Below, piece after piece: positions 1-8,644 of a stretch of DNA of 64,000 nt. The stretch is from Filimonas zeae. Its GTDB lineage: Bacteria > Bacteroidota > Bacteroidia > Chitinophagales > Chitinophagaceae. The first letter of the stretch is position 1, and each line of letters starts with the position of its first letter. The stretch is from NCBI RefSeq assembly GCF_014641615.1, contig NZ_BMIB01000002.1, positions 1,178,001 to 1,242,000 of the forward strand. The letters run 5' to 3'. A program made the translations under genes and the position numbers. The notes under the pieces are model-generated. The model was not told where the DNA came from and did not search any database. It worked only from the letters and a program-made list of their open reading frames with translations.

Positions 1-1320
1 TTCCGGATCATCTACCGTAGCCAGCAATGCCAGCTTTGTATCCTTACGATAGTTTACAAACTGAATTTCCTGCGCCAGTTCTTTCAGGTCAGCAATACCC
101 TTTTCCTTAAGCGCAGTAGCAATGTTTTCGTAAGCCAATGGAGCAAAATACTGGGTATCACCCAGGTGTATCATATCCCCGCTTCTTCCCGAAAACTCAA
201 ACTGAAACGTTTTTAACGTATCGGTTACAATGTATTCCCTTCTTATTACGCGGTCGCCCACCTTATAACGGATAACCGGTGCTTCATTGCCAAAAAGCCG
301 GGTAACTACCAGTTCCCCCTCCTCGCCTTCCGCCACCCATTTGCCGTTTTCATCTACCACTTCTATAAAGTGTAAACCAGGCACAGCAGCCAGTCCGGGC
401 AGTTCGTGGTTTAACTGCAGACCAATGGTTTCTGCCTGCGTGGCAGCGAAATAGCTAAGAATAGCTACATCAGGATACAGCGCTTTCAGTTCTTTCTGCT
501 GCAGGTGTGTAAGCAACCCGCTACCATACATAGCCACTTTCAGGCTTTTACGCGCTTCTTCCGGCATACCAATGCCCAGCTGGCTCAGCAATGCAATACC
601 CTGCGATATGCCCATGATAGCCTTAGGGCCTTCATAGCTCATCATATGCTGATATACATCTTTGTTCAGCGGGCCTGCACCCACGTAGTTAATACCCGGT
701 ATCTTCTGCAATACTCCTCCTACCATGGTACCACTGCTCCACATCTGATAATCGGCCAGTGTGGTAGCCACCCATTTAGGCTGCGTACCAGTCAGATAGT
801 TTTTCAACATGTGTTTGCCAATAAAGTCACCCGCTATATCATAGGTTTCCTGCAGTTCTTTTAACGGGTATACTGTTTCGGCCAGTACACCGGAAGTAGT
901 TCCACCGCTGGCTACTATTTCAAAACCTCCGTGACTTAAAGGCACCACCATTCCGGGGCGGTCGCCCATAAAAAAATCTGCCATTTTGTTTTTATCAGAA
1001 ACAGGCAGCTGCTGCCATTCTTCAAAATTGTTTGGCGCTACGCTTAAGCCGCTCTTGCCTATATATGCTTTCCACATTGGGTTCAGCAACAGAATATTGG
1101 TAATCTGCTGCAGCCTGCGAAAAGAAAGCGCCTGTTGCGCTTCTATATCCACCGCACTATATTCCTCTTTCTGTAATGCTTTTGCAAACTCCTTCAGCTT
1201 GCCGTAAAACGAAGGCAACTGAATAACCTCTTCAATACTCCGGGGTTTCCACTCGTTATCGGGTATTAATTTATTTACCAGTTCGGCAACCTGGTTTGTT
1301 TCTGATTTTTTAGGCTTCAT
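1..1320 (-). CDS. PaaK-like adenylate-forming enzyme (C-terminus cut by window edge)
   Basis: Partial coding region reading off the left edge; 440 codons from the ATG at 1320 are visible without a stop. It resembles the phenylacetate-CoA ligase branch of the AMP-binding superfamily, which activates carboxylic acids as acyl-adenylates and usually passes them to CoA. What I see: a phosphate-loop-like SGGTTSGV near residue 138, a YFAATQAE segment in the place of the YGxTE motif, and GELVVTRL followed by APVIRYKVGDR, the usual ATP/ribose-binding region. The C-terminal lid domain lies outside the window. It starts 12 bp after the stop of the PLP decarboxylase, so the two probably form one operon. 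The substrate cannot be deduced; a non-CoA acceptor is possible. Confidence 0.75.
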   Translation of the reverse strand, partial: MKPKKSETNQVAELVNKLIPDNEWKPRSIEEVIQLPSFYGKLKEFAKALQKEEYSAVDIEAQQALSFRRLQQITNILLLNPMWKAYIGKSGLSVAPNNFEEWQQLPVSDKNKMADFFMGDRPGMVVPLSHGGFEIVASGGTTSGVLAETVYPLKELQETYDIAGDFIGKHMLKNYLTGTQPKWVATTLADYQMWSSGTMVGGVLQKIPGINYVGAGPLNKDVYQHMMSYEGPKAIMGISQGIALLSQLGIGMPEEARKSLKVAMYGSGLLTHLQQKELKALYPDVAILSYFAATQAETIGLQLNHELPGLAAVPGLHFIEVVDENGKWVAEGEEGELVVTRLFGNEAPVIRYKVGDRVIRREYIVTDTLKTFQFEFSGRSGDMIHLGDTQYFAPLAYENIATALKEKGIADLKELAQEIQFVNYRKDTKLALLATVDDPE

Positions 1321-1332
1321 GTATAATGCTAT

Positions 1333-2910
1333 TTATTGCGGTATAGAGAGAGTTTCGTAGCGGGCAGCAGGGTGTGCAACAATCATTTCCTGTCCGGTTC
1401 TTCTTATTTCCTGCAGCAGCATACGGAAGTTCTTCATTTCTATTTCATGGTTCATAAAAACCACCCGCAGTACTTCCTGTCCGTTTAGCTCCACTTTTGA
1501 AATAAAGAACCTGCCATCCTCTTTGGTTTTATTGCGGATATACAATTGAAAATGGTGATGTACTTCCGGGTCCAGATTATCGGGTGTATACCGGAAACAA
1601 AGAATATTTGCCTGAGGTTGGTGTATCACCTCAAAGTCATCTTCGTTCAGCAACACCTCATACGCCTGGTTAGCAAGCTGACACAGGTGATCTATTTTCT
1701 GAGAAAAAACAGCTTTTCCGTGCATAGCCCATGAAACCCAAAGGTTCATAATAACAGGCCTTTTGGTGCACTCAAAGTTTTGTTCACCACTATCCAAAGC
1801 TGTATAAATATCTGATTCTTTTTCAAAAACATAACTGGCTTCCTGGCGAAAAGCGCCGTAGCTTCTCTGCTTATCTTTATAAAACAATAAGGTACAGGTA
1901 CCGGGTGTAAACAACATTTTATGGGCATCCCATGCAAACGAGTCTGCTTTTTCCAGCCCTTTTAATTTATGCCTGTGTTTGTCAGATAACAACAAACTGG
2001 CACCATGGGCGCCATCTACATGCAACCAGATATGATGCTCCTGCGCAATAGCAGCCAGCTCCTCTAACGGATCAAACGAACCGGTATCTGTAGTACAGGC
2101 TGAGGCTACCATACAAAACACATGTAAACCCTGTTCTTTTGCTTTTTTTAAACGGGCCTGCACTCTGCTGCTGTCTATAGCGTTATTTTCATTTACCGGC
2201 AGCTTTACCATCTGGTCTTCGCCAATACCCATTATACCAATGGCTCTTTTAATACTGTAATGTGCGTTCTCGCTAACAGCAACAGCAGGTTTGCCCTCTT
2301 TATTCCATCCATAAAAGCCGCTGCTCCAAACATCGGGGTATTTATGGTTGCGGGCAGAAAGCAATGCAGTAAGGTTAGCCAGCGAGCCGCCCGAAGTGGT
2401 AACCATAGCAAAAGAATTTTCGGGGTACCCGATAAATGTATTCAGCTCATCCTGCATAATCCGCTCCGCAACATTGGGTAGCTGCGCCGCTTCGTAAAAA
2501 GAAGAAGGCTGATTAACGGTAGAGTTTACCAGATCAAAAATGCCCGACAAGGGCAACACACCGGAAAACTGCCTTCCCATATACCCTTTGGAATGTACCT
2601 GAATACCGGTTCTTGTATACAATTCAATAATTTTACGGAGACGGCTTTCGTCAAATGGCGCTATTTCTTCAGACGCACTGGTCATAAGGCTTCTGGCCTT
2701 ATGGGTAAGCATAGAAGGATCTGTAAGGGCCAAACCACTAACAGGTTCTATCTGCTCCAGATATTGTTCCAGGGAAGAAACTACTACTTCGGCTATTTTA
2801 CGGAAGGCTTTGGTAGAATAAGCTTCTTCGCAGGATATACTTTCAGGTGCCGGAATTGTTACAGAAGGGTGTTTGTGGTTAATCAGGCCAGCATTTTCGT
2901 TACTAGACAT
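1333..2910 (-). CDS. PLP-dependent (group II) decarboxylase
   Basis: A 525-aa fold-type I PLP enzyme of the group II decarboxylase family (glutamate / 2,4-diaminobutyrate / aromatic L-amino-acid / aspartate decarboxylases). It should remove CO2 from an amino acid to yield an amine. Visible signatures are TTSGGSLANL near residue 171 (phosphate binding), HVDGAHG near 297 (Asp299 contacts the pyridine nitrogen) and SFAWDAHK ending at Lys331, the Schiff-base lysine. Length is close to the family norm. It is the first gene of a two-gene operon with the adenylate-forming enzyme, which suggests an amine and an acid are used in one small pathway. The substrate is not readable from sequence by eye. 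Confidence 0.88.
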   Translation of the reverse strand: MSSNENAGLINHKHPSVTIPAPESISCEEAYSTKAFRKIAEVVVSSLEQYLEQIEPVSGLALTDPSMLTHKARSLMTSASEEIAPFDESRLRKIIELYTRTGIQVHSKGYMGRQFSGVLPLSGIFDLVNSTVNQPSSFYEAAQLPNVAERIMQDELNTFIGYPENSFAMVTTSGGSLANLTALLSARNHKYPDVWSSGFYGWNKEGKPAVAVSENAHYSIKRAIGIMGIGEDQMVKLPVNENNAIDSSRVQARLKKAKEQGLHVFCMVASACTTDTGSFDPLEELAAIAQEHHIWLHVDGAHGASLLLSDKHRHKLKGLEKADSFAWDAHKMLFTPGTCTLLFYKDKQRSYGAFRQEASYVFEKESDIYTALDSGEQNFECTKRPVIMNLWVSWAMHGKAVFSQKIDHLCQLANQAYEVLLNEDDFEVIHQPQANILCFRYTPDNLDPEVHHHFQLYIRNKTKEDGRFFISKVELNGQEVLRVVFMNHEIEMKNFRMLLQEIRRTGQEMIVAHPAARYETLSIPQ

Positions 2911-3012
2911 GGCATTCTTTTTTCAATTAGTTATTTTCTTTACGCAGTTGCTCATAAGATATATCAGAAAAAGACATCTGTATTCAAATAGCCGCAGGGG
3001 TATTTTACCGAA

Positions 3013-3020
3013 CAAATATA
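3013..3020 (-). promoter_or_regulatory. candidate -7 promoter element for the decarboxylase operon
   Basis: On the minus strand these bases read TATATTTG, a full match to the Bacteroidota -7 consensus TAnnTTTG. It lies about 100 bp upstream of the decarboxylase ATG. I do not see a TTG at the right distance for the -33 element, so this is tentative. Confidence 0.35.
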
Positions 3021-3176
3021 ACCATGGCATTTATAAATAAAATACCGGCTTTCCGTTATACAGATATAAATAAACGTTCATTAAATGCAAAAGCAATCTG
3101 TTAAAAGCAAGTTCCGGCTGCAAAGCATTGCAGCACAGAACTAACTTCCCATACACATTACTTATAAAAAATGTAA

Positions 3177-3830
3177 TTATACAAGCTGACGCAGGAATAC
3201 GGCAGGCTCTCCGGAACCGGTACAGGTAAGCGTGGTAAGGGTAATAAGATTACCATCTGCATTTTTACCGGTGATAATAATGTTCTGTAACCCTACAGAC
3301 AATACGCCTAAGCGCTCGCCACTGGTAACTTCCACACCCATTTCATGCGGAGTACCTGTTTTGGTAGCGATAATATTGCCTGTTCCGTTAACAATAAGCA
3401 GTCTGGAACCGATGCCCGGAGGCGGAAAAAGCTGGCTTACAGTAATATTGGTAAGCGGCGCAACCGGAAAATACGGTGGTGTTGAATAACTGCCTGGCAC
3501 ATAGTGGTAAGGCACAAAATAAGCGTTAATGGTTAAGCCAAACTCAGGCGTATCGCCGGTATGCAGGCAATACATCCAATGTGAAGTAAACGGCACACCA
3601 GACTCCGTTTGGCCAACAGCTACATAGCTTTCATGAACTACCAGTGGCGCAAGCGTTTTGCCACCATTAAGGGTAAGGTTGTAAAATACATTTGTAAAAA
3701 GCGTACCTACAGAGTATACCCCTGAAGCGCCCTCAATTACAGGTAGTATGGCAGGCCCCACACCACCACCCTGCCAGGCTACATAAGGGTAAATGTTTAC
3801 GTTTTTTACTTTAACAGGATTTGCGAACAT
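3177..3830 (-). CDS. unknown 217-aa protein, probable beta-rich
   Basis: I do not recognise the family. The protein begins MFANPVKVKNVNIYPYVAWQ and has no obvious signal peptide, no membrane segment and only three cysteines. It is rich in Val, Thr, Gly and Pro with alternating hydrophobic residues, which suggests a beta-sandwich or beta-barrel. A segment TNITVSQLFPPPGIGS sits near the middle. It stands alone: 266 bp separate it from the decarboxylase and a 758-bp non-coding stretch lies on its other side. The ATG at 3830 is the first start of a long open frame that is poor in alternatives on the other strand, so it is probably real, but the function is unknown. Confidence 0.6.
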   Translation of the reverse strand: MFANPVKVKNVNIYPYVAWQGGGVGPAILPVIEGASGVYSVGTLFTNVFYNLTLNGGKTLAPLVVHESYVAVGQTESGVPFTSHWMYCLHTGDTPEFGLTINAYFVPYHYVPGSYSTPPYFPVAPLTNITVSQLFPPPGIGSRLLIVNGTGNIIATKTGTPHEMGVEVTSGERLGVLSVGLQNIIITGKNADGNLITLTTLTCTGSGEPAVFLRQLV

Positions 3831-4352
3831 GTGTTTTGTGTTTTAGGTTATAAATATTTGAGGAGCCAAAGTAAATATTTATTTATCACAAATCATAATA
3901 ACAAATACCAACTTAACTTATAAATAGTTTTATGATTCTTTTAAAACGCCATTATTATCATTTAAAACTTTACATAACCTTCTCATTTTCCGATGGTATA
4001 TAAAAAAACAGCCATCACATCCACAAACCTTAAAATTTTACATTTAATTTTTAGATAACACAAAAAAACATACATCTCCGAGCATCATGGTGCAACAATG
4101 AAAAAAAAGAAAATATTATTTCATACATAAATACGAACTACTACACCATGCCAACTACCGGAAAACCGTTAGAGAAAAGAATGTTACCAGCCGGGGTAAT
4201 AGTTTAAACATGTATCAATGAAAATATCCGTAAACGGTAAAAGTGCGCAGAAGTAATGTAGCGGTACAATGGGGGAGCTATTATATTGCCGCCAGAACCA
4301 TTTACCTTGCTCCTGAAAAAGCATGGGGCAAATCACCTGCGTTTATTAAAAT

Positions 4353-4407
4353 GAAAAAGCTAGTTATAATATAGCATCTAACGTACTATTTTATAACTAG
4401 CTTTTTC
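4353..4407. repeat. perfect 17-bp inverted repeat (long hairpin)
   Basis: Arms at 4353-4369 (GAAAAAGCTAGTTATAA) and 4391-4407 are perfect reverse complements. Inside, ATAG (4371-4374) and CTAT (4386-4389) extend the stem past one T-T mismatch, giving about 22 bp with a loop of about 11 nt. On the minus strand the stem is followed by a T-rich tract, so it could act as a second terminator for the gene at 4589-5113. It could equally be a small mobile palindromic element. Confidence 0.75.
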
Positions 4408-4430
4408 AACTCCCCCTGTGGCCTACAAAA

Positions 4431-4469
4431 AAGAGGAACTGCTTCCGTTGTCTGAAAACAGTTCCTCTT
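4431..4469 (-). terminator. rho-independent terminator of the outer-membrane barrel gene
   Basis: Arms 4431-4441 (AAGAGGAACTG) and 4459-4469 are perfect reverse complements with a 17-nt loop. Read on the minus strand the stem is followed directly by a T run, as expected for a terminator of the gene ending at 4589. Confidence 0.7.
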
Positions 4470-4588
4470 CTTAGTTTATTCCTCAGGCTGAACCGGCTAC
4501 AGCAGATGCAGCTTCCGGGATACCTTCTGTTTACAACAGCACATTGTTACACCGGTAAGCAGTAGTGTATTATGCATTGTAAACACTG

Positions 4589-5113
4589 TTATTTAAAGCG
4601 GATATTATAAGTAAAGCCAATACCTACGTGCTGAATATTACCGCCATTATCATCACCACGCAGCACACCGTTGTAAAATCCAAAAATGTTCCAGTCGTAG
4701 TTGTGATACCCTAATTCAGGGCGTACATAAAAACCACCTTTGCCATCTTCTACACCGGTTAAAAAGCTATAACCCACATCGGTTCCTAAAAAGAAACCCT
4801 TGCTTTGTGGATAATACCGGAGAAATGCACCCAATGGAATAGTTCCGAAGTCTTTCAGCCCTTCCTTCGCAAAAAAGTGGTTATAACCGGTGGTAATACC
4901 TGCACCAATATGATTGGTGGTCATAATCTGACCTTTCAGGTCAAGCCCCAGCGCAAGGCTGCTGTAATCTGATAAATCACCTACAGGAACGCCCACATTC
5001 GCCCCTATTTTAAGCCACGAGTTTCTGCTGGTAACTTCGGTGCTTGTTGTAGACTGCGCAAACACACTCATTGAGCCAACCAGAGCGGTCAGCAGTAAGA
5101 TGTACTTTTTCAT
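4589..5113 (-). CDS. small outer-membrane beta-barrel protein
   Basis: A 174-aa protein with a clear signal peptide (MKKYILLLTALVGSMSVFAQ) followed by amphipathic beta-strand patterns typical of 8-stranded barrels (OMP_b-brl / porin-like family of Bacteroidota). Recognisable strands include GLDLKGQIMTTNHIGAGITTGY, described here only by its alternating pattern, FFLGTDVGYSFL and the C-terminal HVGIGFTYNIRFK, which ends in a basic residue after an aromatic as outer-membrane strands often do. It would sit in the outer membrane; cargo or function is unknown. It is a single gene with its own terminator downstream at 4431-4469. Confidence 0.8.
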   Translation of the reverse strand: MKKYILLLTALVGSMSVFAQSTTSTEVTSRNSWLKIGANVGVPVGDLSDYSSLALGLDLKGQIMTTNHIGAGITTGYNHFFAKEGLKDFGTIPLGAFLRYYPQSKGFFLGTDVGYSFLTGVEDGKGGFYVRPELGYHNYDWNIFGFYNGVLRGDDNGGNIQHVGIGFTYNIRFK

Positions 5114-5317
5114 AGTTACGTATTTTATATGCCTGCTAATGCAAACTGCATACCAGTAATATTTAGGCAGTTACGAAAAAGCTACCCAGGCAATTACCAG
5201 GGAGGCAATCTCAGCAATCATTCATCCCCCCCGTATACAAGCTTGCTATTACCCGGCACTGCATCAAACAGCTCAATGTTAGTAGCTTTCTATTATATTT
5301 ATACTATAAATAGTTTT

Positions 5318-6601
5318 ATGCGCGCCCTTTTTACCCGCTTTGCATATGTATTGCTTATCGCCATGCTTACCCTACCAGCTATTACGGCAGCGCAGGACAT
5401 TACCGACACCTTGTTCTACGACATTAAATGGCAACTCTGCGAAAGAACACCAGCACATTATTACCGCATTGGCACCATGCGCATAGACAGCCTGGCCCGC
5501 TATATTGGCCCTGCTACAGATTACTATATGAACGGCCAGCCCGAAATGCAGGCTACCTATAATTTGAAAGGAGACCTGGACGGAGACGCCGTTTTTTATT
5601 ATCCTGACGGCAAAATCAAAATGAAAGGACATTTTACGCAGGGTAAAATGACCGGGCAATGGCACTTGTACAGCAGCACCGGCATTCTACGCGCAGTAAT
5701 GGATTGTAAAAGTGAAACCAACTTTACCCCCCTCTTCCTTTACAATAAAAAAGGCAGGCCCCTACTGGAAGATGGCAGCGGCAAATTTACGCTGGAAACA
5801 AAAGAATTTGAAGGCCTGATATTACCCTCAGGTCTGGAAATAGACGGAGAAGTACGTAAAGGGCTAAAGGATGGCAACTGGGAATACACCACCTTCTACA
5901 ACACCTTTTTTGGACACATCAGCCGTACACATCGCGTTTTTCTATCGGAGCAATACGTACGTGGCCGATTTATCCGCGGCCTGCACAACCCGCACGAAAC
6001 CATAGACAAAAGAAAAATAGTTACCTCCCCCTTTGCCGCCATTACGTTATGGCCCCCAAAACTACTTACGCTGGATCAGCTGAAGGCCGATCTGGTGTTT
6101 GCCCCTACCGCAAGCGGTGTTCATCAGCTAAGATCTTTTCTTGTGCGGGGCCACGCACCTGTTATAGAAGAGGCCCCTAACTCTGCAGACCAGAATTTTG
6201 CCCTGTTTATAAGGGTAATATGTAATGCACTGATAAAAAAAGAGGAACTGGCTTTTAAAGGATTCTCCTCTCCCGGCAAAACCTGCTATGCAGATTCCTA
6301 CCCTATGATACGCCCCGGCCAGACGGTAAACAAAAAAGACAGGTACAATGCCAGCATCCGCTTTACCATTCTCCCCAACCGCTCCGTTGGCAACCTTACA
6401 ATAGACGGAAAAATTGACGACCGCAGCCGGGAACTGATTACCTACTACCTGCTAAAACTCCGCAAACTATACCTGGACCCCGGGGACGAACTCAACAAGA
6501 TAGTGCTGACACTACAAACCACCAGCAACAGCGGAAGCAACTACCTGCCTGTTATTCAGCTAAGCAGACCAGCACAGCCATATCCAGACGTTAATTATTG
6601 A
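5318..6601 (+). CDS. exported YwqK/MORN-like repeat protein
   Basis: A 427-aa protein with a signal peptide (MRALFTRFAYVLLIAMLTLP then AITAAQ), so it is probably periplasmic or on the outer membrane. I chose the ATG at 5318 because the signal peptide begins there; the frame stays open upstream but the extra 63 residues look non-coding. Residues about 60-115 contain antitoxin-YwqK/MORN-like hairpins (YMNGQPEMQATYNLKGDLDG, YYPDGKIKMKGHFTQGKMTG). This repeat occurs in envelope and cell-surface proteins of the phylum. The C-terminal half contains a segment resembling a TonB C-terminal-like fold (FTILPNRSVGNLTIDGKIDD), but I cannot confirm it. No partner gene is evident. Confidence 0.7.
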   Translation: MRALFTRFAYVLLIAMLTLPAITAAQDITDTLFYDIKWQLCERTPAHYYRIGTMRIDSLARYIGPATDYYMNGQPEMQATYNLKGDLDGDAVFYYPDGKIKMKGHFTQGKMTGQWHLYSSTGILRAVMDCKSETNFTPLFLYNKKGRPLLEDGSGKFTLETKEFEGLILPSGLEIDGEVRKGLKDGNWEYTTFYNTFFGHISRTHRVFLSEQYVRGRFIRGLHNPHETIDKRKIVTSPFAAITLWPPKLLTLDQLKADLVFAPTASGVHQLRSFLVRGHAPVIEEAPNSADQNFALFIRVICNALIKKEELAFKGFSSPGKTCYADSYPMIRPGQTVNKKDRYNASIRFTILPNRSVGNLTIDGKIDDRSRELITYYLLKLRKLYLDPGDELNKIVLTLQTTSNSGSNYLPVIQLSRPAQPYPDVNY

Positions 6602-6612
6602 TTATTACCATT

Positions 6613-6828
6613 CTACAACAACAACCGGCAGTCTTCCGTATTCACTTCCGGGCGGAAAAATAATGCCTCCAACTCCATTAGAAAACTTTCTTGTTCATTC
6701 AGAAAACTTTCTGACTCTCTCAGAAAGTTTTCCATCTCAACCAGAAACACCTTGATATCGTTCAGAAACATCACTGATTTAACTGGAAAATTTTCTATAC
6801 CAACCAGAAAGTTATTCCACGCAAACAC
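6613..6828 (-). CDS. possible small heptad-repeat protein (doubtful)
   Basis: An open frame of 71 codons (GTG start at 6828) that reads straight through the 21-bp repeat array, so each repeat unit encodes one heptad of the form xFLxExE (for example NFLRESE, SFLNEQE, SFLMELE). If translated it would be an amphipathic coiled coil. Against it: the start is GTG with no visible ribosome-binding site, and a 21-bp repeat lacking stops gives an open frame automatically. It may be only the shadow of a DNA-level repeat. Confidence 0.25.
   Translation of the reverse strand: MFAWNNFLVGIENFPVKSVMFLNDIKVFLVEMENFLRESESFLNEQESFLMELEALFFRPEVNTEDCRLLL
6680..6826. repeat. array of seven exact 21-bp repeats
   Basis: Units start at 6680, 6701, 6722, 6743, 6764, 6785 and 6806, each exactly 21 bp after the last. 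The conserved part is about 10 bp (AGAAA-N-TT-N-TC; the unit at 6785 has GGAAA) and itself has partial dyad symmetry. The remaining 11 bp vary. The array ends 17 bp before the ATG of the gene at 6843. Confidence 0.85.
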
Positions 6829-6842
6829 ACAGGCTTTTTTTT

Positions 6843-7493
6843 ATGAAAAAATACAAAGACTTCATTCCGCATGCTGATGCAGAGCTAAGTGTATACGCCA
6901 GCGCATATAAGCAAAACTTCAGAAATGTAGCCGCCACAGCTATTCCCTATATGGGCAACGAAGACATAGAAGAGCATGAAGCAGAGGTTCAGGAAATGAT
7001 TGACGCTATATACGATGTGGAAAAGAAAAAGGCAGATCTTGCAGCTGCGGTAGCCCGCAAAAAAGAGCTGGTGCAGGCCGTTACCACTAAAATGAGGCGG
7101 ATGGCTATGTACGCCAAGAAAGGAAATGCCGGCGACAACCCGGTGGTAACCGGCGGCGGCTTAAAATGTAACGCCGTACAGGTGGATGTAAAAAATTTGC
7201 GCCCACAGCTAACCGTTACATCCGCCAACGATTACATATCCGTTGCTTTTCATAAAAACTACTCCTTACCTGTTGCCATCTATAGCCGAAAACCGGGCGA
7301 TAACGACTGGGAATTTATAAGCTACGCCACTACTTCACCTTATATAGACAAAAGACCAGCCAGCATTCCCGGCCAGCCGGAAAGCAGAGAATATAAGGAA
7401 CATTATACCGATTTTGTAAGCTACATTAGTGAAGCGAGCAGTATTATAGAGGTGGTATTTTACCCGATACTTGTTGTAAAAAGGAAGGAATAG
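6843..7493 (+). CDS. unknown 216-aa protein, coiled coil plus Fn3-like C-terminus
   Basis: I do not recognise a named family. From about residue 50 to 90 the protein is helical and charged (VEKKKADLAAAVARKKELVQ, then TTKMRRMAMYAKK), likely a coiled coil. From about 115 on it looks like a fibronectin-III-like beta domain (QLTVTSANDYISVAFHKNYS, then PVAIYSRKPGDNDWEFI). There is no signal peptide or membrane segment. It directly follows the 21-bp repeat array, and that positional link may be meaningful: the array occupies the place where its promoter should be. The function is unknown. Confidence 0.65.
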   Translation: MKKYKDFIPHADAELSVYASAYKQNFRNVAATAIPYMGNEDIEEHEAEVQEMIDAIYDVEKKKADLAAAVARKKELVQAVTTKMRRMAMYAKKGNAGDNPVVTGGGLKCNAVQVDVKNLRPQLTVTSANDYISVAFHKNYSLPVAIYSRKPGDNDWEFISYATTSPYIDKRPASIPGQPESREYKEHYTDFVSYISEASSIIEVVFYPILVVKRKE

Positions 7494-7498
7494 CCACA

Positions 7499-7891
7499 TT
7501 ATTGCCTCTCGGGGTTAAACGCGTTATTTAAAATATCCATCGCTTCCTGATGTACGCCTTCTTCCAATTCGTCTTTTGTTGGATATTTTGCAATCCGTTC
7601 TATTTCCTTCAACAGAGCATGGTTTTGAGTGTTCCTTCCAAGCGCTACCAACACCCATAGCTTCCAAATACCATCATTCGTCCTTAAAATCTTTATTATG
7701 TCTGGCACTAATTGATCTGCAAACGGCCTTAACACCTCTGCAACAGGCCGGGCAATTGGCCAGTTAATATCCTGAAGCCATTCCAACAAATCAGAAACAA
7801 TAGGCTTCATCTCCTCAAATGAAAGCTTTTTAAGCCCTTCAATCACTTCCTGATCATCCTTATGTCCGGGAACAAGTTCGCGTATGTTCAT
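7499..7891 (-). CDS. DUF5071 protein (possible immunity-type)
   Basis: A 130-aa all-helical protein matching the DUF5071 pattern as I know it: PGHKDDQEVIEGLKKLSFEE, then LLEWLQDINWPIARPVAEVL and a C-terminal helix pair with EGVHQEAMDIL. This family is small and cytoplasmic, and some members sit beside toxin-like genes, so an immunity role has been suggested for relatives; that is inference. It lies 12 bp after the downstream end of the amber-interrupted zeta-type toxin frame (7904), in the same orientation, so it is probably the last gene of that transcript. Confidence 0.75.
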   Translation of the reverse strand: MNIRELVPGHKDDQEVIEGLKKLSFEEMKPIVSDLLEWLQDINWPIARPVAEVLRPFADQLVPDIIKILRTNDGIWKLWVLVALGRNTQNHALLKEIERIAKYPTKDELEEGVHQEAMDILNNAFNPERQ

Positions 7892-7903
7892 GATTTGAGA
7901 AAC

Positions 7904-8644
7904 CTATATTACAAACTTATCCAGCACATAGGTTTCCACCCAGGCCGGAATATTACTATCAACGACCTCTATAGTAGTTCCATTTACAATTTCCAATACA
8001 AGGCGGTAGTAATCGTCTGAATTATCTATAACAAAACACCTCTAACAACAGGGAATTATTGAAGCCAGTAATTCCATTGAGCGCACATAACGCTCTTTTA
8101 TTTTTTGCTCACTTACAGCATGACCGCCTTTATTAACACGCGCTGCAACCCTCGCCACATTGATATCAGCCGATTCTGTAGATATAAAATAAAGGTAGTT
8201 TTTAAAGCCTGCATTACGGGAGCGTTTAAACATCTCCAACTTGGATTCATGAGACATTACTGTTTCAAATGAAAAAGTTTCACCCTGGTTTAACAACAGA
8301 TTTCTAAGAAAATCTGCTATTAATGCAGCAGCATAGGAATTAGCCTGCTGATTGACTTTAATAATATTGTTAGAAAATGAAATTATAACTTCGAAGCCTT
8401 CTTCTGTAGCCTTAGCCAATAAAGTAGAATCCTGTAAAAAGGAAGTAAAAGCAGATTCAGTAGAACTTAACCCATAATCGCCCAGGTTAACAAAGCCTTT
8501 ATCGCGACAAGCTTTTTCAATATCATCGGCATTAATATAGGCTCCCGTAATTACCAGCTTTTGAATTTCTTTAATGATGGTACTTTTACCTGAACCATTG
8601 GGACCAGCAAAAACACGCATTCTCTGGCTAGCCTTTTTTGACAT
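7904..8644 (-). pseudogene. zeta-toxin-like P-loop kinase, interrupted by an in-frame TAG
   Basis: The first 200 codons (8644 down to the TAG at 8042-8044) encode a zeta-toxin/PezT-like P-loop protein. Walker A is GPNGSGKST at residues 14-22, followed by YINADDIEKACRDKGF, with a basic helix near the end (RVAARVNKGGHAVSEQKIKE). Zeta toxins phosphorylate UDP-GlcNAc-type substrates; this subtype's target is unknown. Immediately after the TAG the same frame continues for 45 codons (CFVIDNSDDYYRLVLEIVNG and onward, ending YVLDKFVI) to a TAG at 7904. That extension looks like the natural C-terminal beta part, so the gene seems to have acquired a nonsense codon. Alternatives are a sequencing error or a functional 200-aa product. 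It overlaps the upstream antitoxin candidate by 17 bp. Confidence 0.75.

Larger units (their letters stand above)
3831..4588. other. 758-bp AT-rich non-coding stretch with two hairpins
   Basis: No coding frame is supportable here. The left half (3831-4140) is strongly AT-rich with long A runs. The right part holds two strong inverted repeats, annotated separately at 4353-4407 and 4431-4469. Nothing else is recognisable. Confidence 0.7.

Noticed and set aside
5129..5317. Upstream extension of the YwqK-like gene
   Set aside because: The signal peptide starts at 5318; the extra 63 residues look like translated promoter DNA.
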